64,000 bases of DNA from Symsagittifera roscoffensis (taxonomy: Eukaryota > Xenacoelomorpha > Acoela > Convolutidae), in the NCBI RefSeq assembly GCF_963678635.1, contig NC_087064.1, positions 44,017,159 through 44,081,158 of the forward strand. The letters are read 5' to 3'. The stretch's first letter is position 1, and the number at the start of each line of letters is the position of its first letter. Positions 56,595 through 64,000 of the stretch are shown here, in pieces. Position numbers and translations under genes: made by a program. The notes under the pieces are model-generated. The model had not been told where the DNA came from. It saw nothing but the letters and a program-made list of their open reading frames with translations, and did no database searches.

Positions 56595-57815
56595 CTATAA
56601 TTCAGATATTTGAAACTCGTCTTTAAATTGTGACAGAAGTTCAAGGGCTGAAGTATCGCCATTTACTTCAACTCGTCCTTGGAAATAGAGAGAGGTTTTT
56701 GATATTTGGCCATTCAATAGCTTCAGTAAGTCGGAAATCCCGACTTTCACTTCCACGTCGCAACTCGCTCGCTCGTAGTAGCTCATCTCGTCATGTCCGT
56801 AAATTTTAACGCCTACGGGAGAGTTTTTACAATCTAGCACCAAAATTCGTGAACTGTCTAAGCAGTTGTCTGAAATAGTGCTTCCGGGAAACAGATGGAA
56901 CATGAACTTTTTACCAATAGTCTCTGTCATTGAATAATCTAGAAGTTTCTCAATTTTGTCTTTGAAAGTTTGTATCAAGCTGCGCGATACTTCGATCTCA
57001 GTTTCCTCAATGCCATCTGATTGTGGCAAGTAAAAATCAGCCGCTGTAGATATAAGCCCTTCAAGTCCACCAAGTTGCCCAAAAATAGGTCCTAACTGCT
57101 CCTGGACATTTTGAACTGCCGTGGGCGGCGGAGTCAATTCGGTAATTTGAGAGAGCTCAACATTGTGTATAGACAGACCCCATTGCATAATCTCCTCCTG
57201 CAGTTCTTTTTTAATGAAAGCGTTTGGGTCTTTTTTGTTTCTGCGCAGCTTCTCCATGGAATAAAGGCTCACAACTTGGTACATGACTGACTGAGCAAGA
57301 GTCCGAATGGTGTGGTTGATGTTTTGCAAGGACAGAGTGGCCACAACTGCATCTTGAATGGAGTACATAATTGTGGCTCCAAGTGAAACTGATCCGCCAT
57401 CTTGAAGCATAACAAGCATTGGTGGCACATGAAAAGCCTTCACTCGGAGATCTATCTTGTTTAGCTTATCCATTAATGGAATAACGAAAGTAATTCCTGG
57501 GCCCCGTACATCCCAAAACCTTCCAAGTCGGAAGTGAATCCCACGCTCCTGGTCACCAATTGATTTCACTGCAAATAGGAGCGAGAAAGGAGCTGTCAGC
57601 ATGACAAGGAGAAACCCTATCGCAGTAAGAAAATATGTAACGACATAGTTTACGTCGTTTTTTTTACCTCGTTGCTCAGGCTCGTCACTTTCGACATTTA
57701 TAAGTGTTGTATATTTAGAGCGATCCGGCATTACTCCACCTTTCGATTTCTTTAACTCAAATGACGGTTTATACTTGTTTATACTTTCAAACGAAAACGC
57801 CGAAGAGTAATCCAT
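56595..57815 (-). CDS. STOML1: Stomatin-like protein 1 (stomatin + SCP2 domains)
   Basis: This is an intact 406-residue frame. Human STOML1 and nematode UNC-24 share its layout and are similar in length. Residues 1-55 are a cytoplasmic tail. Residues 57-83 form a single hydrophobic hairpin (YVVTYFLTAIGFLLVMLTAP...). Residues 85-235 form the stomatin/PHB domain, with RGIHFRLGRF, RGPGITFVIP and DLRVKAFHVPP, and the W-G-L-x-I-x-x-V-E-L pattern at 212-221. A linker follows, and residues 280-402 are an SCP2 lipid-transfer domain, with FPGSTIS, VGISDLLKLLNG and LYFQGRVEVNGD. STOML1 localises to late endosomes and membranes, binds cholesterol-like lipids, and modulates ASIC/degenerin channels in other animals. 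No introns interrupt the coding frame, unlike the Imp and PLAC8 genes. An acceptor-like site sits six bases before ATG. The gene is most likely functional. Confidence 0.93.
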   Translation of the reverse strand: MDYSSAFSFESINKYKPSFELKKSKGGVMPDRSKYTTLINVESDEPEQRGKKNDVNYVVTYFLTAIGFLLVMLTAPFSLLFAVKSIGDQERGIHFRLGRFWDVRGPGITFVIPLMDKLNKIDLRVKAFHVPPMLVMLQDGGSVSLGATIMYSIQDAVVATLSLQNINHTIRTLAQSVMYQVVSLYSMEKLRRNKKDPNAFIKKELQEEIMQWGLSIHNVELSQITELTPPPTAVQNVQEQLGPIFGQLGGLEGLISTAADFYLPQSDGIEETEIEVSRSLIQTFKDKIEKLLDYSMTETIGKKFMFHLFPGSTISDNCLDSSRILVLDCKNSPVGVKIYGHDEMSYYERASCDVEVKVGISDLLKLLNGQISKTSLYFQGRVEVNGDTSALELLSQFKDEFQISEL

Positions 57816-57821
57816 TTTAAT

Positions 57822-57834
57822 CTGAAATTACAAA
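57822..57834 (-). promoter_or_regulatory. Acceptor-like site six bases upstream of the STOML1-type ATG
   Basis: The minus strand reads TTTGTAATTTCAG, then ATTAAA, then ATG. This is a good 3' splice site placed where either a 5'-UTR intron or a trans-spliced leader would join. The sequence alone cannot separate these. Confidence 0.45.
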
Positions 57835-58560
57835 GTCACTTCAGACGGACCTTTGTAACGCGCAGTTCTAGACCCATGCATACCCTGACTTCGTGAATTC
57901 ATCCAGTCAGAAACAAATTTGATTTAGAGCCTCTTTTTAGCGCCACGACAGCTCTACAGGACCGATCAGAAGCGACCAGGCGGTATGATCCTCACTCCAT
58001 GGGCTGTCGGTAAGAAGCTCTTGTGTGACGTAACAGTATAGTAGATTCAAAGCGCAGGTCTTAGCACGGTAAATTTTGAGCAGGTCTTAACACACGGAGC
58101 AAGCTTTGTAAGTGTAACATTCGCGCGGAAGTACATATCGACGTACAATAATGCTAGGTTATAAAAACAACTGGCTAGCGTCTAAACACAGCTCTACATG
58201 CTTTTCACCGTCTCTGCCAAAGCCAGTTCTTTTGGTGGTCTTTCTAACATCGGGTCGACAAAAAAAGTTACTGTTTCCGGCTTCGATCAGAACGCTCTAA
58301 TTAACTTAATTATATGCAAAATAGTGAACTCATGGCTGGTTCTCAGTATCCCCGAACCACGAGGTCACTCCTAAAAACAGGGCTACTAATTGTTTACTAT
58401 ATTAAACGTCTTAAATCAAGAAATAAAAGACAAACCTTTCATACCGTATTGTTACAGTAATGTAAATGAGCTCCTGCGTCAGTAGTATGCATGGTTATGG
58501 GACAAAATAAAGAACAATGTACCCAAGGTTACATCACACAGATCAACTCTCCCCCCGTGG

Positions 58561-59670
58561 GTGACACCAAGTACGTCTCACATGCTAAAAGAAGTACAAA
58601 CATTAAAACGGCGTATTGATCGGCAAAACAACCCTACTTTAAACAAACCTACTTTAAGCCCTATCCTAAAACACAAAAAACTGGAAAAAAATCTTCAAAT
58701 AGCATTGACTGAAGATCAAGCAATTTACGAAGAAACAGTAACAAGCATTAGACGATTCAGTGACCCACAAAAATACTTGAACAAAATAAGTAATTCCAGG
58801 CAATATTCCCAAAAAATGTTTCACAAGGAAAAACCCAATAGAGATGACACCCAAAAAGCTACATTTTTTAACGAATTCTTCATCAGTGTATATCAAAAGG
58901 AATCAAATCCTAACCCTCTCACACGAAATACAAACTGTCAGAAGAAATCTGACATTGGAGAAACCAAAATCGAATTCATTCTCAAAATTTTTTTAACAAA
59001 TAAAGCATCAGGTTTTGATGGTATAGGTAATATAATCCTAAAAAATCTTTCTGATACTCTGTCAAAAATGCTCTATCTTCTCTTCCGCACATTCATTAAC
59101 CAGCGGCTCTTCTCAACCTACTGGAAAACAAGTCAAGTGGCCCCAATTTTTAAAGAAAAGAACAAGGCGTCAGTTGAGTGCTACCGCCCAATTAGCCTTT
59201 TATGCTCCGCCTCGAAGGTCTTCGAAAAAATTATCTTCGATAATATATACCCCAAAGTTCAACCTTTCTTGGAAAACGCACAATACAGCTTCCGGCAAAA
59301 AAGGTCAGCAGTACTTCAAATGGTACAATTTTTGAGCAAAGTATATGATCTCTACGATGACAAAAATGTTCAAACACTATCAGTCCTTTATCTAGAATTT
59401 TCTAAAGCTTTTGATAAAGTTCCTCATAGTATCCTAATTGCTAAACTACGGAGCATAGGTCTAGGCATTCAAATACAAGACATAAAACAAGACTATCTAA
59501 CAGATAGAATGCATTTTGTGAAAATCAATAAAAGTTCATCAACTTTGAAAGAAGAAACTAGCGGTGTACCACAGGGCTCAATTCTTGGCCCTCTATTTTT
59601 ATCATATTCATTAACGACTTTCCCAAATGCATTGAGAATTCGGATTGTTTTGACTATTGTGACGATATGA
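58561..59670 (+). pseudogene. LINE reverse transcriptase (fingers and palm), long open frame
   Basis: An open frame of 369 codons. It has IFKEKNKASVECYRPISLLC (the Y-R-P-I-S-L-L motif 1), ASKVFEKIIF, AQYSFRQKRSAVLQMV (motif 2 region), LYLEFSKAFDKVPHSILIAK (palm A, with the first catalytic Asp replaced by Glu in L-E-F-S-K-A-F-D), GVPQGSILGPLFL (motif B), then a frameshift just before motif C. A normal RT would continue as F-x-N-D-x-P. The ATG is not a real start. Confidence 0.85.
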
Positions 59671-60330
59671 AGATCTTGTCTACTGAAGAAATTCAACTGC
59701 AAAAAGACACAACAAATGTTGAAACCGCAAAGACCCAAAAAGACTTAGGTATACTAATGTGTGACAACCTTTCGTGGTCAGTAAATGCTGAAAATTGCAT
59801 ATCAAAAGCAATGGGAGCTTTTTACAAAATCAAACGGAATATCTCCAAAAAAAACATCATTAAAGTCAAAACTAAACTTAAACTGTGGATACGTTGTACC
59901 AATTAAAAGCTATGCATCGCAAAAATGGTATCCGAACAAAGCAGAATTAAGACAACTAGAAAGAGTACAAAAACGAGCGACTTCTTGGATTACAAATAAT
60001 TTCAAAATAAGTTATACTGAAAGACTGAAAATTTTAAAGCTCCTTCCACTCTCAATGTACTTTGAATTACACGACATATTGTAATTAGTATCACTACTAA
60101 AAAAAAAAACATTACATTGATTTGAATACAATTTCTCATAAAAACGATTCACGAACGAGACAAGCAACACGTGGTGAGATTGCTGTTCGTGTAACAAGAC
60201 TGAAAAAGTCAAATGAAATTTACTATATATGTTCTAATACGCTATACAACTACTTAAGCCAAATTGTGATTTTCGAAAATCAAGATTATGACAGCATGAA
60301 AATATCTACAACAAACACGTATTGGTAATC
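59630..60330 (+). pseudogene. LINE RT motif C, thumb and C-terminal tail in shifted frames
   Basis: In the new frame YCDDMKILSTEEIQ holds a YCDD version of the Y-A-D-D motif. The frame 59667-59906 has TQKDLGILMCDNLSWSVNAE, the thumb K-x-L-G-V/I pattern. A second shift leads to 59785-60084, with QLERVQKRATSWITNNFKIS and SYTERLKILKLLPL, then 60122-60328 with RTRQATRGEIAVRVTRLKKS. These are the usual C-terminal motifs of CR1/Jockey RT ORFs. At least two frameshifts show it is inactive. Confidence 0.82.
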
Positions 60331-61128
60331 CTTCAACAGAAATTTTGCAGAAAACAACTTGTGTATGTGGAGAATTCTTTGCTGGTGTGGAAACTGCAAC
60401 CCACCGGGAAAAATTATGAACTTATAAACGAGGGTTCAAAACCCATGGAGAAATCCTAAGCCTACCCTACTACTACTACAACTACTACTATTACTATTGT
60501 TTTTGTTTAGTAGATAAAAATTAACATCTCAATCGAAGATGGATCAACACTTTCCCTCAAATCCTAGTTTCTCATAATCAGAAAAAGAATTTGGATGTTA
60601 TTAAAATAATTCAGGACGTTTCCAGGAAGCTAAAAGTTGAATAAAATGATTTTTAAGTTATCTCCTGAGACCCTCCCGGATTCTGGAATCCGGAGAATTA
60701 ACGTCCTTAATACTTTCCGGAAGGTTGGACACGTCGTCTCAACACCCTTCCTGGTTCTCGTGAATTGTTCTGTAACGATTGTAGATGCACAATCGTTACA
60801 ACTCGTAATGGTTTCTGACAATTCCTAATCACAATCTAAATCTGCTGTCGTCTTTCCGTTGTTGTTGTCACTGAGACTTCTGTTGTTCTCTCCGAGAATC
60901 CTGTTGTTCTGATTTCGCAGTTTCAGTTGGTGCGAAAAAATAAAAGGTTACGTGTCGTTCACGTTCAAATCCAATTTTTAAAAATTAACATGGAACTCCA
61001 AATTGACCCTTCCGAGTTCGTAAGAAGGCACAATTAAGACCTCTAATTGATCAAAACTATCAATCTTCTCGGTCTGATGTTCCGATAAAAATTCGAATAA
61101 GAAATTACGTTTTGTCCATTCTGGTCGA

Positions 61129-62035
61129 TGTAACATTCACCCGGAAGTACATATCGACGGAAAATAAAGCTAGGTTCTAAGACGACTGGCCAACGTCTAA
61201 ACAGAGCTCTACATGCTTTTCACCATCTCTACCAAAGCCAGTTCTTTTGGTGGTCTTTTTAACATCGGTTCCACAAAAACGTTACTGTTCTCCGGCTTCG
61301 ACCAGAACGCTCAAATTAACTTGTTTTCATGCAAAATTAGTGAGCTCATGGCTGGGTCTCAGTATCCCCAGACCATCAGGTCACTCCTAAAAACAGGGCT
61401 ACTACTACTCATTATATTACTATTGTTTCTGTTCAGTAAATAAAGATCATCATCTCCATCGAAGATGGATCAACCCTTTCCCTCAATTCCTAGCTTCTCA
61501 TCGTCAGAAAATGAATTCAGAAGGTAAATAAATTCAATTCAAGACATAACCGGGAAGCTAAAAGTTTATATAAAACAGTTTCAGTTCAAATCCCGAGGCC
61601 CCTCTGGATTCCTGAATCCGGAGAATTAACAGCCTTATCTTCCTTCCGGAAGGCTGATTTTCCACCCTTCATCGTTGTTGTGAACGGCCTTGCAACTATT
61701 GTAGCGACACAATCGTTGCAACTCGGAACGGTCTCTATTAACTCTGCTATTCGTTGTTGTTTTTCTATCGCAATTATCGTAGTTATCACTATCGCAACTA
61801 TTGTTGTTCTGATTTTTTTTCTTCTGGTTTTCTTCCAAAATGGCAGTTTTTGCCGTTTCTCAGAAGTGCGACTTCTCAGTTCGAATTTTTAAAATTTCAA
61901 AAATACCAGAATATCTTGACCTTCACCGTTTGACTAATCCTCCCAATAACGTCACTAATCTCTCAAAACTGTCAATTCGGAAGGTTAGCTGCTAACTATT
62001 CGAAATCGCCGAATCTGCATTTTTGTCCATTCTGG
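61129..62035. repeat. 0.9-kb tandem repeat, copy 2, uninterrupted
   Basis: It starts at GTAACATTCACCCGGAAGTA, directly after the CATTCTGGTCGAT end of copy 1. It runs through the CTACTACTACT junction at about 61399 and ends at CATTCTGGTCAAAAGTCACA. An AATAAA lies at 61439. The unit could be an LTR or an uncharacterised transposon; no coding was recognised. Confidence 0.75.
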
Positions 62036-62717
62036 TCAAAAGTCACATACTACCCGGACAGCCCGGTCAATGTCCCCATTGAATCTCGCAATGTTCGTAA
62101 AAATGATACAGTGTCATCGAACAGAATTTACAAAATGCACGGAATTACTCTTATCCACGTCATATCGACTCACTGCAGAATATAAATGGCATCATACTAC
62201 ACTACTATAGCCTTCCAAATTCTTTCAGTAATCTGCACTTTCGAGGATATGACTTAAGATAAATATTTTTTCTGACTTCCAACGTCAACGCCCTGATTTA
62301 AAACTTTTTCTCCTAGGTCTTAAAAGGTGTTAGTTTGCAGGACAGTCCTGCCAAACAAAAAGCTAAAATTATCCTACTATGTTTCTTTCCTTCGGAAATC
62401 TTGGTTGTTATTGTACTGATTATTAAAACTAAGGAACTCTGTTGTTAGAAAGAACAATTAAACAATCTCCCTCTTCAAGATATTACTCAAGCCTTTCATG
62501 TCACCACAAAGTGATCAGTTTTCCTAGTTGATTAAAAACAATCATGCAGGCTAGAATATTTAAATATACTCTTTGCTCAAGCCGTTCTAAATAAATATTA
62601 AGTGTCTCTAAAGCCACTAACTAAAATCAAAATACAAAATTTTAATTGCAAAAAATTCTTTAATGCTCAAAACTCAACTAAATGTGTTCTTTCAGTTTTC
62701 AATTACAACTGGGTTGC

Positions 62718-63111
62718 TTAGCTTCTCACTTGAGTTTTTGTCACACACATAAAACAGTTCTGAGTTTTAACTTCTTCTTTTCGTCGTTTAGAAGTTCTAA
62801 AACTTCTAAATTCTTCTAATTTCGTTTCTTTTTGCATCTTGTCCTCCGGCCATTTATCAATGCTCCATCTCCTCCTCCTGCGACATTGACTCTGCACTTT
62901 CAGTTTCTGTGTCTTGCAACACATCGTTAGCTATTCTGACGCTGTTGGAAACAGTCCTCCAACACTTCTGCTCTTCTATCTTTTGTTTACAAGGTAGGGG
63001 ATCTACGTTAGATTCTCTGTTTTTGCAGAAGCTATTGTGAAGGCACAACGTCACGTTTCTCTCCAAACCTTCCTTCAACATCTCTTCTTTTTCCCTTTCA
63101 TGAACGTTCAC
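62718..63111 (-). CDS. Unrecognised Glu/Lys-rich open frames, fragment c
   Basis: Two overlapping frames (63111-62857 and 62924-62718) follow fragment b on the same strand. They are charged (EREKEEMLKEGLERN; CRRRRRWSIDKWPEDKMQKE) and have no recognisable domain. They may be the tail of the same locus after further frame changes. Confidence 0.3.
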
Positions 63112-63520
63112 TTGTCCTGGAAAATCTCTTCACAGCGGTGGTCACTGCATTCCGATGAGTCACGAAAGCTCGCTTGAAAGCTCCTGCCCCAATGTCCAGT
63201 TGATTCACACTGTACACTCTGCCGTGTTTCGACATATGCTTCTTGGCATACTCGTACAACCATGCAGTCATATTGGCTCTAAACCATGGCATCAGTCGTC
63301 TCCTTGCCCATATCTTTTTCACTTCCATCGGAATGTTCAGAGTCTTGCACGTTGTCTCAAAAAGATCTAAATCTTTTAGAAAATCCAATTTCTGCAATTG
63401 TTCTCTCGTTGGCGCCTCCTGTCTATTGTTCTCCTTCACATGAGCTTTCAGCCATCGTATCGGCATCATCAATCCCACTATCACTACTGTTATGGGCCGT
63501 GATGAATCTGGTAAACCCAT
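63098..63520 (-). CDS. Unrecognised open frame, fragment b (overlaps fragment a in another frame)
   Basis: From about 63425 leftwards it reads as a plausible folded, helix-rich, basic domain (LDFLKDLDLFETTCKTLNIP, WARRRLMPWFRANMTAWLYE). The ATG-proximal part overlaps fragment a and may not be used. A third frame is also open and acidic in the overlap (63520-63430). Such stacking could mean a frameshifted pseudogene, an intron, or genuinely overlapping genes. Family unknown. Confidence 0.4.
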   Translation of the reverse strand: MGLPDSSRPITVVIVGLMMPIRWLKAHVKENNRQEAPTREQLQKLDFLKDLDLFETTCKTLNIPMEVKKIWARRRLMPWFRANMTAWLYEYAKKHMSKHGRVYSVNQLDIGAGAFKRAFVTHRNAVTTAVKRFSRTSERS

Positions 63521-63981
63521 GGAGAGCAGCTCTCCAGAGTCCCATCTAGATCTTGCATGGTTTGGTTCGTTTGAACCCCCTGTTCTACTCTCGCCCTCTT
63601 TGGTGGCACAGCTATTCTCATTGGTGAACTAGACGAGGCAGCCTCGCTGTTCATCTCTTGATGCATTCTGCTCAGCCCAGGCTTGGGCTTGAAGGGCAAA
63701 GGCATCTCACCTGGTTGGTAAGTCCTAGAACTTCCCAGTCCAGGCTCGTTCGCCAAGTCACTCCCTGAGAGAGCTCCGTTTCTCCACCTCATCACTCTCA
63801 TGTTAGGGCGGTCTAGTACTCCCCTCTCTCCATATGCTGCCATCAATAGGACTTCCGTGGGGCTGTCCCCACGGTTTTCATGCCCCAAGATGTTTATCAG
63901 GGCGGTCAGCAACATGACTACCTCTGGGTCCTCCAGAGCGAAGCCTCGATCCATTAGCCGACGATAGATCGCATCTACCAT
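63490..63981 (-). CDS. Unrecognised open frame at the right edge, fragment a
   Basis: The frame is open from the window edge (the upstream codons are also open, so the 63981 ATG need not be the start) to TAA at 63490. The first 80 residues look like a folded domain (AIYRRLMDRGFALEDPEVVM and LMAAYGERGVLD are visible). A Pro/Ser-rich, basic stretch with PPKRARVEQG (a possible nuclear signal) follows. Codon use and GC are unlike the surrounding AT-rich DNA. A GTTTAC donor-like site lies near the end. I do not recognise the family. It could be a host gene exon, a transposon protein or an old viral-like insertion. Confidence 0.45.
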   Translation of the reverse strand: MVDAIYRRLMDRGFALEDPEVVMLLTALINILGHENRGDSPTEVLLMAAYGERGVLDRPNMRVMRWRNGALSGSDLANEPGLGSSRTYQPGEMPLPFKPKPGLSRMHQEMNSEAASSSSPMRIAVPPKRARVEQGVQTNQTMQDLDGTLESCSPWVYQIHHGP

Positions 63982-64000
63982 CGGTCCTACATATGCCTCT

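Larger units (their letters stand above)
58396..60470 (+). mobile_element. CR1/Jockey-style LINE, 5'-truncated, inserted in the 0.9-kb repeat
   Basis: It carries RT and the C-terminal region but no endonuclease, so it is 5'-truncated. The 3' end is marked by TACTACTACTACAACTACTA, matching the short CTACTACTACT in the empty copy. It is a different family from the 6-13 kb LINEs, with little similarity in the RT text. Confidence 0.82.
58117..61128. repeat. 0.9-kb tandem repeat, copy 1, interrupted by a LINE
   Basis: The left part (58117-58395: GTAACATTCGCGCGGAAGTA, then ACATCGGGTCGAC, then CTAAAAACAGGGCTACT) and the right part (60470-61128: ATCGAAGATGGATCAACA, GGATTCTGGAATCCGG, TTTTGTCCATTCTGGTCGAT) are contiguous in copy 2. 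The LINE occupies the gap. Confidence 0.8.

Overview
The window is nuclear DNA from a multicellular animal, most likely an invertebrate. It is AT-rich, has spliceosomal GT-AG introns (acceptors such as TTTTAG and TTTCAG), carries metazoan-type genes and is crowded with decayed transposable elements. I could not assign a phylum. Gene density is low: three host genes, all on the minus strand, plus an unassigned cluster of open frames at the right end. Everything else is introns, intergenic DNA and repeats.

The main gene is an IGF2BP/Imp-type RNA-binding protein. I assembled nine exons (38079 down to 4224) whose splice phases all agree and sum to 631 codons. They encode RRM1, RRM2, KH1, a long Ser/Asn/Glu-rich linker, KH2 and a Pro/Gly-rich linker. 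KH3 and KH4 of a normal Imp would lie beyond the left edge. Intron 2 (about 7.6 kb) contains a complete same-strand two-exon PLAC8/cornifelin-type gene (35534-34805). Intron 7 (about 21.5 kb) splits KH2 and has been inflated by LINE copies, satellite-like arrays and a second copy of the KH2 exon (22315-23067) that keeps its reading frame and donor site.

Region by region: 1-6 kb is Imp intron and exons 8-9 with several short MITEs that have 8-bp target duplications. At 6.27-13.77 kb a decayed LINE unit (PHD-like finger, endonuclease, reverse transcriptase) is duplicated head to tail. At 13.6-24.4 kb there is a hierarchical satellite-like array with the copied KH2 exon inside it. At 24.4-26.7 kb lies unique or inserted DNA. 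Imp exons 7-3 follow at 27.2-29.9 kb. At 30-34 kb there are dispersed repeats and a possible LINE tail duplicated in tandem; the PLAC8-like gene is at 34.8-35.5 kb and Imp exons 1-2 at 37.5-38.1 kb. Gene-poor DNA with tRNA-like repeats fills 38-45.7 kb. A broken Ty3/gypsy-type LTR retrotransposon (45701-51275, minus strand) has lost its reverse transcriptase. Tandem repeats with a 165-bp period lie at 53.9-55.2 kb and a dispersed family ending in GATA repeats at 55.4-55.9 kb. An intact single-exon STOML1/UNC-24-type gene is at 57815-56595. At 58.1-62.0 kb a 0.9-kb tandem repeat has one copy split by a LINE. At 62.7-64.0 kb are unrecognised minus-strand frames.

The host genes are not an operon and have no obvious shared task: Imp regulates mRNAs, PLAC8-like proteins are small Cys-rich proteins, and STOML1 proteins are membrane scaffold and lipid-transfer proteins.
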